A stretch of DNA of 64,000 nucleotides, taken from the IMG/VR virus record IMGVR_UViG_3300026478_000749, positions 22,001 to 86,000 of that record; one strand, written 5' to 3'. The notes under the pieces are model-generated. The model saw only the letters and a list, made by a program, of their open reading frames with translations. It was not told the DNA's origin and searched no databases. Shown here piece by piece: positions 7,601 to 16,921 of the stretch. Made by a program: the position numbers and the translations under genes. The stretch is from a virus. Each line of letters begins with the position of its first letter. Within the stretch, counting starts at the first letter, position 1.

Positions 7601-9447
7601 CCCCAATTACTTTCTATTGTAGATCTGCAAGTGTTGTAATAACTTATGAACAAGTTAATAAAACTGAACCAGAAAAGAAAACTAGATTTATTCCTGGAGA
7701 AACAATAGTAATCCCAGGTAAAACAGATATTTCAGAAATCACAACAACTAAAAAGAGAAAGCCGCCATTAGATGTTGTAAAGAAACTTATAATGAAGGCT
7801 TTATCTGAGTGTTTCTATTTTAAGAAATTAGAAGAAACAGATCCTGTTGTATTTGGTAGTTTAAAAGAGAAGCTAAGATATTTTCATCCAGCTTTCCACT
7901 CAATGACACCAGAGGGTTTAAATGCTAGATTAACGTTCTTACATCAATGTATTAGACCTGGTGATACTATACCGGTTAAACAATTAGGTACAGATATAAA
8001 TGGAACAGTTGTGGATGCAAGAAATACAACATTTGGCCCGCCGCCTGTTTGCGTTTTAAGAATTGGTGATTTCTACCATTCAAAGATTGTGATAACAGCT
8101 ATGAATATTACGTATGAGAATAGTACGTGGGATTTAAATCCCGAAGGTATAGGTGTTCAACCAATGGTTGCAGATGTAACCTTACAAGTTAACTTTATTG
8201 GTGGTCAAGGTATTAAAGAACCGGTGGCTAAATTACAAAATGCTTTAAGTTCAAACTTCTATGCAAACACTGAAGTGTATGATTATAGAGCAGATTCAAC
8301 CGTTGATCAAGACAAGCTTGTTAAATTCAATGTAGACTTTTTAGAAAAACTAACTGGTGGGATCGAGACACCAAAAATAAGTGAAATACCAACTGAAGAT
8401 AAAACTAAAAAAGATGGTACTTGGATTGGTTCACAAAATGGAACTAAAATGACTTACAAAGAAGTTATTCAAAATTTATTTAAATCAACCAATGATTATT
8501 TTACAGCGTTTAAAAACACATATACTAAATTAACCGAATCATATGGTAAAGAATTTTTACCTCTGTTTATATCACAAACCTATAGAACAATTAATCAAGT
8601 TGATGTTCAAAACACATTGTCATCAACAATACAAATTAACTTATTAGGTGAGTATAAACAATTCGTTGATTTTGCAAATCTTTATGGAAGAGTTGAAAAA
8701 GAATTATTAGCTAAAGTTAGTTCATCAGATCACAATGTTGTTTTAGATTTAGGATTTGATTCAGGAACTTCAAAGTATGATAGATCCAGAGAAATAATTG
8801 ACGCGTATATTAAAACAACAGTAACCGAGTTTTTAAATAAAATTAGAGACGAAAAAGCCGCTAAAGAACTGGAGCAAAATAGAAATAAACTTGTCGATTT
8901 AATTGATAGGGTTAATTTTATAGTTAAGACCAATGGTAAAGATGGAAGATTCGATAAAAAGGAAACAACAGTAGCTACATTAGCAAATTTTGATTATACT
9001 AAGTTTTATACACAATATGACGAAGCAATAAATCTTATAAAAGATAAACATTCAATTTTTACTAGCGAATTAGATAACACAATTAACTTTAATTTACCAT
9101 CTTTTGATGATACAGCTTACAAAAAGATATTAGCGTTTATAATAAAAGATAAGGTTTCTATAATTAAAAAATTGTATGATGATTCAAAGGACACAAAATA
9201 TTTTGATCAAAATGCAATAAACAGAATAGAGAAGAATATTGAAAAATTTATCAAAAACAATAAATCTAATTCTGATATTAAGAAATTTAAATATAAAGAA
9301 GCCAAACTTAAAAAAGAAATAAAACCATTTGATTTCAGTTATACTGGAACATTAAGTGGACAAGAAATCGAAATACTTGAAAAAGTACACGCAATAAAAG
9401 GTTCGGCGGGAGCAACTAAATTAAACTTTATAAAACCTAGTACATAA
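4636..9447 (+). CDS. Very large baseplate/tail structural protein with OmpA-like insert
   Basis: 1603 residues, far longer than T4 proteins at this position. The N-terminal 400 residues have Asn/Ser-rich, structural-protein composition. Around residues 745-960 there is an OmpA/MotB-like pattern: a KIIYFPND strand, then IKLTIESSTS, the helix NIKLSHRRSDSLIKYIL, and finally LKKLGYGED. The usual Asp of the GHTD loop is replaced by Ser, while the second Arg of RR is kept. Residues about 1080-1215 contain FHPAFHSMTPEGLNARLTFL, VCVLRIGDFYHSKI and TWDLNPEGIGVQPMVADVTL, which I associate with tail/baseplate proteins that join tube to hub. The C-terminal 300 residues are Lys-rich and coiled-coil-like. 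It ends in TAATG overlapping the gp53-like gene, so the pair is translationally coupled. Probable place: baseplate hub or tube-baseplate junction. Exact role unknown. Confidence 0.6.
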   Translation: MPSYLDFNSTKKLRDELLAKTLQKPNGPQTFNTSNYSIQNTRNIANRDLGDVTLNDDTSRAAQLVSTDSSNRFGPENSQYEVLENTRILIDPAGNIGLYPYFPIADSILGRSLIGALNSGNYEFESTLAKFANYHLTESPDGPVQSRIRQNLKTATEGRARILDAVNGNLSSAINIIRGRERLIEKNYKITVAKTIPGKAIDFLQTVSGIEFPWSEIPGDYLTNPANPIVNRPVPKTELGKIFQDATGVLGSLLGIQRRPTPSRKPSDLMIEYLSDGQKDVLFDNLSFSTYAPNYTTRARSQNTSKLFNFVDSVATGINKVLGREAPEGKAYIGDDRGDDIKNVLEDFNQNKVLSPYYLSYKFDSKAAELFSNEKNISERGTIPGKLTWFSINSKNRLGANNTEYSSERGVFEDSLSTKHEFRDDSILGKTQQLLNSLPKNGGESRSHVANVIDQTSRVFREGTKLISRGSAIAYVDKATGVQDGTEYCRVWTKDRAYMNYSDTMKKTGTIRKIEDSVMSTPWNLNIAPMSNGNRSFVGSTNIDGIEGKAKKYMFSIENLAWKTSNKFGYTVNDLPICERGATGGRVMWFPPYDLKVNETNTANWDKNNFLGRPEPIYTYQNTERTGTISFKVVVDHPSILNLLIKEISDEEAENFLNSFFAGCYDVDFYTLVRKYITLDPSDLQLIMSYLEYYRKDSSGNFKREDTTTSLEFNNVAGEVIVKPGREEPIESPAADGRNTFGQVLADKIIYFPNDIPGPKTNIYVDAKSQSYDLVYNDYIKDKENFKNQLASGLNTILTVDTKDNRADRVVIFGTEDPTSGGTISIQTLINDKKGLIDTAFTELQTNFGVISGATATLKSELEKKNIKQIKLTIESSTSFVADDSYNIKLSHRRSDSLIKYILKSISKDSNTIPEYKWDKTIDQLNTDTAQTNQTITIDLKKLGYGEDIEGSMVVDFINKGEKATASGPETYDCTGKEIKNKTGLKKYAPITFYCRSASVVITYEQVNKTEPEKKTRFIPGETIVIPGKTDISEITTTKKRKPPLDVVKKLIMKALSECFYFKKLEETDPVVFGSLKEKLRYFHPAFHSMTPEGLNARLTFLHQCIRPGDTIPVKQLGTDINGTVVDARNTTFGPPPVCVLRIGDFYHSKIVITAMNITYENSTWDLNPEGIGVQPMVADVTLQVNFIGGQGIKEPVAKLQNALSSNFYANTEVYDYRADSTVDQDKLVKFNVDFLEKLTGGIETPKISEIPTEDKTKKDGTWIGSQNGTKMTYKEVIQNLFKSTNDYFTAFKNTYTKLTESYGKEFLPLFISQTYRTINQVDVQNTLSSTIQINLLGEYKQFVDFANLYGRVEKELLAKVSSSDHNVVLDLGFDSGTSKYDRSREIIDAYIKTTVTEFLNKIRDEKAAKELEQNRNKLVDLIDRVNFIVKTNGKDGRFDKKETTVATLANFDYTKFYTQYDEAINLIKDKHSIFTSELDNTINFNLPSFDDTAYKKILAFIIKDKVSIIKKLYDDSKDTKYFDQNAINRIEKNIEKFIKNNKSNSDIKKFKYKEAKLKKEIKPFDFSYTGTLSGQEIEILEKVHAIKGSAGATKLNFIKPST

Positions 9448-9767
9448 TGAATCAGTATTTCAATAGATATGATTACTTTTTAGAAGATGGGGAACATAAA
9501 ATTGTTCCAGGTATTGAAATACCTCAAAAGTCTACTGATAAGTTTTTTAATTATAAAAAGGGTAAAGATCGTTTAGATAAAATATCACAAGAATATTATG
9601 GAACCCCATTATTTAGCTGGTTAATTTTAATGGCTAACCCTAAATTAGGCTCTGTAGAGTTTGAGATACCAGATAACGCAATCGTTAGGGTACCTTTTCC
9701 TTTGATTAATTCTTTACAAGATTATAAAAAGGGCGTAGAATTGTATAGACTATATTATGGCGAATAA
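9447..9767 (+). CDS. gp53: Baseplate wedge protein, gp53/LysM-like
   Basis: 106 residues. The central segment KDRLDKISQEYYGTPLFSWL followed by ILMANP is the classic gp53/LysM-like helix-turn motif: 'D-x-L-x-x-I-A-x-x-Y-Y-G-x-P-x-x-x-W-x-I-x-x-x-N'. It is followed by IPDNAIVRVP, the closing strand found in phage LysM tail proteins. In T4, gp53 clamps adjacent wedges around the hub. The start codon overlaps the previous stop by one base and its 3' end overlaps the next ATG by 11 bases. The three genes therefore form one tightly coupled hub/wedge cassette. Confidence 0.8.
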   Translation: MNQYFNRYDYFLEDGEHKIVPGIEIPQKSTDKFFNYKKGKDRLDKISQEYYGTPLFSWLILMANPKLGSVEFEIPDNAIVRVPFPLINSLQDYKKGVELYRLYYGE

Positions 9768-12700
9768 TCAATTAAATCAGAATGAAAACATATTAGTATT
9801 AGTAGATCAACAAAACATAGTACATATTGATCCTAATACCGTTGTTTCTTCATCTGGAGATTTACAGCCAAGATTTGTAGATCACGAAAATTTAGTAATG
9901 TATGCTAATCTTGAAGCCGATTTGGTCCCAAGAAGTGTTTTATATTCTGAATCTCAAACAAATACTTTAACATCGGTTGCACAAGGTAAGTTTAACTTAC
10001 TTAGAAACTCAGACCCAAAAAATGAGTTTGAAAACAACTTTGATACAAACTGGACAGAAACATTTGTTTCAAATAACAATATAGCAACCAGTAGAACAAC
10101 TGGTGAAGGGGTACATTACGACCCAACCGCACAAACATTTGGTATTGATTCAATAAACATTACGGTTAAAGGGGCTAATAATATTCCTCAAGTCGGTATA
10201 AATTTTATTGATGTTAGAGGTAAAACATTATTTGACGCGCCAGACAACTCACCGTATAAAGCATTCTTTCACCAGCCATGGCCAATATTTTATTTAACAA
10301 TTAAAGGCTATTATGGTAAAGCAATAAGATACAGACTTCAATTGGTTGATTTTAAATCCAAATTCAATGGAAGTAATGGTAATTTTGAGATAGCAACAAA
10401 GTTTGTTGGCTCAAGCTATGCGTTTTTAAACGATATCCTTTTACAAAACATTATTAATGCACCGTTTATGTATATGGTTGAAAAACCAGAACCGTTTAGG
10501 GTAAATGAAAAAACAGGTTTTGTTGAAAAAAAGATATCTAAAACAACAAAAGGATATGCGATATTAAAATCTGTTTATAATGAATACATAGCAAAGGGTT
10601 ATATTGATAAAGATTTCCCAGTCAAAACTCTTAGAGATTTATTAATGACTGCAACTGCATTAGACACAATTATAGAGAAAGCTCTTTTTTCTGAAACAAT
10701 CGAACCCGATGTTTTAAGTGATGTAGCACAATATGATAAGTCTCTTGATAAATTTGAAAAAGCAATTATTTCTTGGGGTAATAGATACCTTTCAGCAGAC
10801 AATCCCCCTTATTCTCAAACTTTAAGATTTCCAGGGTCAAGTGTTGATACCACTGTAAATTATTATAGATTAAACAAACCAACAAACGATAGTAGTAAAG
10901 TTACAAGTGGTCCCCTTAATTTTGATATAGTTACAGGGACAACAACCAATAACTCATTAGCTTCTATTATTAAATTTTATACGGATGATCTTGAAAATAA
11001 TAAAGCATTTGGTAGCAAACCCAAAGCCAAATTACAAAATGGTATAGAGACGCAAACAATATCCTTAGACACCGTAAAAAATATTAAAGACTTTTATGAA
11101 ATAAAAGACAGTCAAATACTTGTGTCAAATGAAAAATTAGTAAACTATATAAAATCAATACAAGCTACATTCATTAAGAAAAGAGATGCGGTTGAAAATG
11201 AAGTTGAAAACAAAATGAATGTAGTGATTCAAGACAAAAAAGTTGGCTTTGGTTTCAAGCCTACTATTAGAAATATTTTTGCTGTTATTTTAGCAAACGC
11301 AGATACGTACATTAGATTAATGAAAGATGTACATAACAAATCAATACAAAAATCTGATTTAAGAAAAAAAGAATTATCTGGGTACACATCAAATGATAAA
11401 AATGAAATTGTTTATCCTTGGCCAGAAGTTAAAAAGAATGGTCGAGATGATAAACCAACATTTTTTTATCCCGCTGATCCAGAAATAATAGGATTAACTA
11501 AAGGTAATAATTACAATATCTGGCCAGAGGTTGAATTTGTTGAAACATATAATAGTGTTGCTGTTAAAAGAGTCGATACTGGAACTGGTAAAGAAGTAAG
11601 CCCTGGAGAAATTACTTTTGTATTTGATGATGATAAAGAAACAAGAGAAACATTTAATGTTAGTTCATTATTAAAAATTGCGGTGCCATCACCATACATA
11701 GATAAATCTTTATCAAATATTCTTTACGAAATTTACGAGAGAGCTCAATTAATCACATCTTTAGAGAGTTTTGACTATGGAAAAGGTTTAGACGAAATTG
11801 TTGAAAATGAGTTTAAAAATATTAGTGGGGCAACACAAGGTGATCTTGAAATAAGAGCATTGCTTAGCACAAGAATTAAAAGCATAACAGATTTAACAAA
11901 CAATCTTGAAAAATTCGCAGAAAAGGAAAGATTTCCATATTTCCAAGATGGTCTAACAACAGTAGAATATATTAGAGGGTTACTTGATAGTGATTTTAAA
12001 ATTGAACACTATACTAAGTCTGTTCAAGAAAGTGGCACCAAAAGTAATGAATTTGAGAAGTTACAGTCCGCTTTAGATTCGTTTGTTATTCCAGAATATA
12101 GAACAAAAGAATTTCCTTTTAATTCTGAACTATACGGCTCATATGTTGCAAGTAATTTATTGAGTAACACTTTTGGTGTTGGTTCATCTATCGGTTATAA
12201 AGGTATCTTTAAAGTTAATGAAAATTCTAATTTCATTAGTTCGCCAATTAATCCAAAAGCTTGGGTAAATTCAAGTTACCATAAGAATATGTTTTCTAGT
12301 CAAATAAAGTATGATAACTTTACAAGAAATCTATTAAACACACCATATTTTCATAAGCAGCTATATGATGACTTTATGAAAGGTGGTGTTGAAGGTAGAT
12401 ATGTTGGATCGGCTTATATTTTATTAAATTCTTTACCATATAAAGACCTAGATGATGTTTTAGATTTTGATGGTAAAAAGACATTCATGTTTGCTTTACT
12501 TAAAGAAGTTGGCGCAACACATTACATACCACACCATTTAATCTTAAGATGGGGGGCACAATACCATAGATATAAAAAATATCTTACTGATGGTATTGAT
12601 ATTATAAGTGGGATTACAATTCCTATTAATGCCGCAACATTTTTTGATAATGCAACTAACGCTTCATTTAACTTATCTGGAAACACAACACCAGATCAAA

Positions 12701-15573
12701 CTGGAATGACCAGCACAATAACTGGGGCGACTTATAATAGTAATAGCTACGTGGGATTATATCCATTTTACCATGGTATATATTCTCAGATTGTTAATGG
12801 GTATAGTTTTTATAATCCATCTGGTTTTACAAAAACAAGTGCTAACGCTTCCAATGCCGCAAACCAATATTCTGCTGCAGTAGCATCAGGAATGACCAAG
12901 TTTGTTATTTCAAAACCAACATCAACATCTGGTTATACCTTTACGTGCTTAGTTGATAATTCTATATTTTCTCCTGACGATGTTCGTTATACCGTTTTAC
13001 CTTCATTTAATGGAGGTCAAATAAATGACTTAATCAATAACTTTAACACACTAACACAAGATTCATTTAGACTTATTTATGACTCAAATAATCTAAATAA
13101 TAACCCATCATATAGCACAGCATATTTCCCAACGTATGGCGAAAGATTTGAAAATATTTCTGGCGAATACACATTAAACGGTAACAAAAAACGTGTAATG
13201 GATTTAATTGCGGTCTTTAGTCCTGAAATATTAGACGAGTTTGAAAAAATGTTTATTGATTTTGCGTCATTAGATCTTGACTTAGATACAGTAAAAAAAG
13301 AAATTGACTATAGTTCTTTCCAAAGCTTTTTAAAAGAAATTACCAGTATATCTAAAAATGGTATTAATTTTAATTCTAGTGGTTACGAAGTAAAGATAAA
13401 AGAAAACCAAACAAAAAAGTTAGAAGATTTAACCAATCAACTATTAGATAATAAAGCTTTGGATATTTTAACAATTGGTAATCCTAGACAAATTGATGAC
13501 TATGTAATTCGTGGATATATTGGAAGATCAAAGACATATCGTCTAAATGAATATAATGCTTCTCAGTTAACCCCACAAAACCAAAAATTAATTGAATTAT
13601 ATATTGGCCAAAATATCACAGGTGCAACATATAGTGGCATTAGTTCTAATCTATACCATCACTTTTTTCAAATAAGCGATATTGAGGTTACACCTGAAAA
13701 TATATATGCACATAGAGAGTTAGCAAGAATTTATGCTGGATGGGTTAAAGATCAAATTGTAAACACTCCAGGATTTTCGCCAAACTACACAAATTTTAAA
13801 ACCTATATAGAATCTAGCATATTCCGTCCACAGGTAAACAGATTAAATGATTTTTTAAATAATCTTACCAGAAAATTTTCAGCTTTAAAAGAAGAGCCGA
13901 TTGAAGGAAGAGTCACAATATATCATGGTTTTAACGAAACAAAAACAACATTACTAGACTTATATCAATTTTTTAAATCTTTTAATGATAAATGGATTTC
14001 TGGTAACGCTATTGGGCAAAGGAGCCTTATGGAAGAATTTTTATTTTTAGATAGAGCTAATAGAGACATTGGGAATGAGGCATACATAAGCCTCGAACGT
14101 TTGATTTCTTTAGCGGACGAAAAAAATATTAAAATAGATTTATATAGTGCAGTTTCATTGTTAATTCAAGGTACAAACTTTGACTTAAGACCGTTACCGG
14201 CATATGTGAATTTCTATGGAACTAATTCAACCAATAAGAAAAAAATACTACCTTCTAAAAGTATTGCTCGTACATTATTTGGAACTCACTTAGATGTGGA
14301 CTACCAAGAATCATCACCAAAAATTATACTTCAGTATATTAACAAGACGTCTCAATATCTAGATATGTCTAAAGTTAGTAAAGAATATAAATTTAAAAAT
14401 GATGGGTTTGATATTAAAAATCCAAACAACAATCCGTTATTGATTGAGCCCAAAATATTCATGGATACTGATTTATCAAAATCAAATAGAGTGGTTTCAT
14501 TTGAGATAAATTTTGGAGATCAAGCACAAAATATATTTAAAAATATTTCTCTTGACCAAAGCACATACAAGAATACAACAGAAAGCGCTTTAGCACAAGA
14601 AAGGCTAGCAAGGTCACAAGGTGGAGGAGGTAGTCATTCTGTTGATATAGGTTTATTTGATATTTACAAAACTGCTTCTTATCAATGTAGTGTTACCTGT
14701 ATGGGTAATGCTATGATACAGCCAACAATGTATTTTTATTTGGCTAATGTCCCAATGTTTACAGGGACTTATTTGGTTTTTGATGTGAGCCACGCAATCA
14801 AACAGGGGACGTTTGAAACAACATTTACAGGTGTTAGAATTTCTAATAGTTCACTACCGTCATTAGAAAGTACATTTATGTCTAGTTATAGACCTTTGTT
14901 TAGTAGAATACTTTCAGCAGCGGTTAAGAAAAAACAACAAACAGCTCAAGCTCAAACAACTGCTAAATCAATTACAACTGCAGATAATAAAACCTTTACA
15001 ATTGATCCCGGCGCCCCAGCAAGAGGAGAAGATTTAAATAATATCAATAAAGCGTCAGGTTTTATATTTGGCGATTTAATCCCATATAATGGTCAATTGA
15101 TAAATGGTAAACCAGAGCAGTATATTCAATCTATTAATTACAAGAACGAAAATTGGTTAAGAGCGAGGGTTTGCGTTCTTGGTTCAGGTAAGTATACACC
15201 AATTAAAAACGGATCTCCAGCAGAATTATCTTTAGTTAGTGGGTGGAAAGCATATCCTAATAAACTTGTTAAGTTAGCAGATATCGGTGCGTTGTATGAA
15301 TATTATTCTATAAGAGCAAATGTAACAAACGCAAATAAAGAAATTCTTTTTGATTGGGATACTGTTTTCTATGTTCCTAAGTCGGACACTACATATACAC
15401 TTGAAACAAACGTTAATCCAAATGACGGTAGATTTGATGGCCCAGTTCATAGCGGTCCAAGTATAGATGACCCCACATATGCTCAATATGGGGTTGCTCT
15501 TAGCCCTAGTTTAATGAGAAAATTAAGACTGGTTGAGGGAGATGTTTTATATTTAAGACACGTAAGGAAATAA
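9757..15573 (+). CDS. Giant baseplate hub-like structural protein
   Basis: 1938 residues, the largest gene in the window. Residues about 120-240 read as a hub-type domain: GIDSINITVKGANNIPQVGI, FIDVRGKTLFDA, PWPIFYLTIKGYYGKAIRYRL, IATKFVGSSYAFLNDIL. Residues about 1635-1710 hold a second conserved block: SYQCSVTCMGNAMIQPTMYF, NVPMFTGTYLVFDVSHAIKQ, TFETTFTGVRI. This resembles the hub proteins of contractile injection systems, in which a membrane-puncturing spike docks. The last 160 residues form a separate strand-rich domain ending ALSPSLMRKLRLVEGDVLYL. That domain faintly recalls double-psi beta-barrel proteins, but no catalytic residues can be assigned. Gln/Thr-rich linkers (about 1725-1750) separate the blocks. 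The long middle (about 300-1600) I do not recognise. It follows the gp53-like gene with an 11-base overlap. Confidence 0.6.
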   Translation: MANNQLNQNENILVLVDQQNIVHIDPNTVVSSSGDLQPRFVDHENLVMYANLEADLVPRSVLYSESQTNTLTSVAQGKFNLLRNSDPKNEFENNFDTNWTETFVSNNNIATSRTTGEGVHYDPTAQTFGIDSINITVKGANNIPQVGINFIDVRGKTLFDAPDNSPYKAFFHQPWPIFYLTIKGYYGKAIRYRLQLVDFKSKFNGSNGNFEIATKFVGSSYAFLNDILLQNIINAPFMYMVEKPEPFRVNEKTGFVEKKISKTTKGYAILKSVYNEYIAKGYIDKDFPVKTLRDLLMTATALDTIIEKALFSETIEPDVLSDVAQYDKSLDKFEKAIISWGNRYLSADNPPYSQTLRFPGSSVDTTVNYYRLNKPTNDSSKVTSGPLNFDIVTGTTTNNSLASIIKFYTDDLENNKAFGSKPKAKLQNGIETQTISLDTVKNIKDFYEIKDSQILVSNEKLVNYIKSIQATFIKKRDAVENEVENKMNVVIQDKKVGFGFKPTIRNIFAVILANADTYIRLMKDVHNKSIQKSDLRKKELSGYTSNDKNEIVYPWPEVKKNGRDDKPTFFYPADPEIIGLTKGNNYNIWPEVEFVETYNSVAVKRVDTGTGKEVSPGEITFVFDDDKETRETFNVSSLLKIAVPSPYIDKSLSNILYEIYERAQLITSLESFDYGKGLDEIVENEFKNISGATQGDLEIRALLSTRIKSITDLTNNLEKFAEKERFPYFQDGLTTVEYIRGLLDSDFKIEHYTKSVQESGTKSNEFEKLQSALDSFVIPEYRTKEFPFNSELYGSYVASNLLSNTFGVGSSIGYKGIFKVNENSNFISSPINPKAWVNSSYHKNMFSSQIKYDNFTRNLLNTPYFHKQLYDDFMKGGVEGRYVGSAYILLNSLPYKDLDDVLDFDGKKTFMFALLKEVGATHYIPHHLILRWGAQYHRYKKYLTDGIDIISGITIPINAATFFDNATNASFNLSGNTTPDQTGMTSTITGATYNSNSYVGLYPFYHGIYSQIVNGYSFYNPSGFTKTSANASNAANQYSAAVASGMTKFVISKPTSTSGYTFTCLVDNSIFSPDDVRYTVLPSFNGGQINDLINNFNTLTQDSFRLIYDSNNLNNNPSYSTAYFPTYGERFENISGEYTLNGNKKRVMDLIAVFSPEILDEFEKMFIDFASLDLDLDTVKKEIDYSSFQSFLKEITSISKNGINFNSSGYEVKIKENQTKKLEDLTNQLLDNKALDILTIGNPRQIDDYVIRGYIGRSKTYRLNEYNASQLTPQNQKLIELYIGQNITGATYSGISSNLYHHFFQISDIEVTPENIYAHRELARIYAGWVKDQIVNTPGFSPNYTNFKTYIESSIFRPQVNRLNDFLNNLTRKFSALKEEPIEGRVTIYHGFNETKTTLLDLYQFFKSFNDKWISGNAIGQRSLMEEFLFLDRANRDIGNEAYISLERLISLADEKNIKIDLYSAVSLLIQGTNFDLRPLPAYVNFYGTNSTNKKKILPSKSIARTLFGTHLDVDYQESSPKIILQYINKTSQYLDMSKVSKEYKFKNDGFDIKNPNNNPLLIEPKIFMDTDLSKSNRVVSFEINFGDQAQNIFKNISLDQSTYKNTTESALAQERLARSQGGGGSHSVDIGLFDIYKTASYQCSVTCMGNAMIQPTMYFYLANVPMFTGTYLVFDVSHAIKQGTFETTFTGVRISNSSLPSLESTFMSSYRPLFSRILSAAVKKKQQTAQAQTTAKSITTADNKTFTIDPGAPARGEDLNNINKASGFIFGDLIPYNGQLINGKPEQYIQSINYKNENWLRARVCVLGSGKYTPIKNGSPAELSLVSGWKAYPNKLVKLADIGALYEYYSIRANVTNANKEILFDWDTVFYVPKSDTTYTLETNVNPNDGRFDGPVHSGPSIDDPTYAQYGVALSPSLMRKLRLVEGDVLYLRHVRK

Positions 15574-15599
15574 ATCCCGAAAAAACATAAAGATTGTAG

Positions 15600-15607
15600 T
15601 ATTTATA
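15600..15607 (+). promoter_or_regulatory. TATTTATA motif, candidate promoter element
   Basis: Exact motif 18 bases before the 65-residue gene, in the 52-base gap that separates the tail genes from the small accessory genes. Confidence 0.4.
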
Positions 15608-15625
15608 TGTATACATTTTAACACT

Positions 15626-15823
15626 ATGGAAAAGTTAAATAACGCGGTCAATCAGTTTTTAAACCCAAAGGTTACTAAAGCTGTTTCTAATGACCAAATG
15701 GAAAGAGAAGAATGCGATTTGCAGACTGGTGAATGTTATGTCATCAGATCTAAAGATGGTATTGTTGAAAGAATAAATAAAAAATACATTACCGAAGACG
15801 GTAGACAATTATTACAAGACTAA
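15626..15823 (+). CDS. Small conserved-looking protein of unknown function
   Basis: 65 residues, charged, no signal peptide or membrane segment. It contains the pair of cysteines in EECDLQTGECYVI and a basic/acidic C-terminus (KYITEDGRQLLQD). I do not recognise a family. A candidate promoter motif precedes it and the next gene follows after 4 bases, so it probably heads a short operon with the two genes downstream. ATG is preceded by an A/T-rich leader without SD. Confidence 0.6.
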   Translation: MEKLNNAVNQFLNPKVTKAVSNDQMEREECDLQTGECYVIRSKDGIVERINKKYITEDGRQLLQD

Positions 15824-15827
15824 AACT

Positions 15828-16469
15828 ATGTTAGAACAAAAGCTTTTACAAGAGGTAAATAGATTTAGAGAAATCAATAGAAATGCAACAAAGCATTATA
15901 TTATAAAAGAACAGGCTGAGCCTGCAGCTTTACCTCCAGCAGATGCTCCAGCAGCACCGGATGCTTCAGCTGCACCAGAAATGCCAACCCCAGATGCGGC
16001 CGTTCCAGCTGCACCAGGATTACCCGATAGCCCAGCTATGGGTGAAACAGAAGAGGTGGACGTTACGGATTTGGTTAATATGACCAAAAATATTAAAAAC
16101 GAGCTAGAGACCTCAAAAATGGAAAACGATAGCGTTATCCAGAAAATGGATACTGTGTTCAGCAAATTAGACGACTTAGAGTCTAAATTAAGCAATATGG
16201 ATGCTATCATATCTAAGATTGATCAATTGGGTGCTAGAGTTGAAGAAATGAAGCCACAAACCCCACAAGAGAAATTAGAAATGCGTTCATTGGATTCTTA
16301 TCCATTTAATGAAAAACCACAAGAGTTTTTTGCTCATAAACAAGATGAAATGAGAGCTAGCGGTAAAAATGAATATGTTTTAACAAAAAATGAAATTGAG
16401 AACTATTCAAAAGAAGAACTAGCTGGAAGCTTTAACCCTTATCAAGATGAACAACAACCTAAGTTCTAA
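15828..16469 (+). CDS. Coiled-coil protein with Pro/Ala-rich linker, unknown function
   Basis: 213 residues in three parts. Residues 1-27 are a basic helix. Residues 30-72 are a linker made almost only of Ala, Pro, Glu, Asp and Met. Residues 78-150 form a heptad-like coiled coil (VNMTKNIKNELETSKMENDS, KMDTVFSKLDDLESKLSNMD). The C-terminal 60 residues are polar and acidic. The linker is locally more GC-rich than its neighbours because of GCN/CCN codons. The layout (helix, flexible linker, coiled coil) suggests an oligomeric connector or scaffold-like protein, but no family is recognised. Its last 23 bases overlap the start of the next gene. Confidence 0.6.
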   Translation: MLEQKLLQEVNRFREINRNATKHYIIKEQAEPAALPPADAPAAPDASAAPEMPTPDAAVPAAPGLPDSPAMGETEEVDVTDLVNMTKNIKNELETSKMENDSVIQKMDTVFSKLDDLESKLSNMDAIISKIDQLGARVEEMKPQTPQEKLEMRSLDSYPFNEKPQEFFAHKQDEMRASGKNEYVLTKNEIENYSKEELAGSFNPYQDEQQPKF

Positions 16470-16827
16470 TGTAAATTTCTTTTTAGGACTACAAAATCAG
16501 TTTAAAATATTACACTGGCAAACTAAAGGTTATGCTAGACATAAAGCATTTGGTGAAATTTATGAAACTTTAGATAGTCTTATTGATGAATATGTTGAAA
16601 TTTGTATGGGAAAACATGGTAGATTTATATTAGATAATTCTTCAAACACAATTCAAATGACCAACCTAGCTGATCTCAATATAGTTGAATTTTTACAAAC
16701 TGCAAAAAATAGACTTATAGGTTTTAGCGGTGAATTATCACAAGAAAGAGATACCGATCTTTTAAACCTTAGAGACGAAATGTTAGGTTCATTGAATAAA
16801 TTAGCCTACCTACTCACCCTAGAATAA
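16447..16827 (+). CDS. Small all-helical ferritin-like (Dps-like) phage protein
   Basis: 126 residues. The N-terminal helix contains LQNQFKILHWQTKGYARHKA followed by FGEIYETLDSLIDEYVEICM. It resembles the first helices of Dps/ferritin-like proteins, in which 'x-x-L-H-W-x-x-x-G-x-x-F-x-x-x-H-x-x-x-x-x-x-Y-d-x-l-x-x-x-x-D-E' carries metal ligands. The candidate ligands H, D and E are present in part. The protein is shorter than true Dps (about 160 aa), so iron storage is not established; DNA binding or a structural role is possible. It overlaps the preceding gene by 23 bases and is followed by a strong terminator that ends this three-gene unit. Confidence 0.55.
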   Translation: MNNNLSSNVNFFLGLQNQFKILHWQTKGYARHKAFGEIYETLDSLIDEYVEICMGKHGRFILDNSSNTIQMTNLADLNIVEFLQTAKNRLIGFSGELSQERDTDLLNLRDEMLGSLNKLAYLLTLE

Positions 16828-16856
16828 TTTTTAGGTATTTTTTAAAATATTTTTAG

Positions 16857-16883
16857 CCCAGATTTTGTAATCTGGGTTTTTTT
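16857..16883 (+). terminator. Strong terminator before the DNA replication module
   Basis: Perfect 8-bp stem CCCAGATT/AATCTGGG with a TTGT loop and a run of seven T. Confidence 0.92.
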
Positions 16884-16921
16884 GTTTATATTTTACTATT
16901 GTCAATTTAAAAACAAATAAT

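Noticed and set aside
15896-16210. Antisense frame rich in Ala and Gly opposite the Pro/Ala linker
   Set aside because: An artefact of GC-rich Ala/Pro codons on the + strand; no start context and fully inside a convincing gene.
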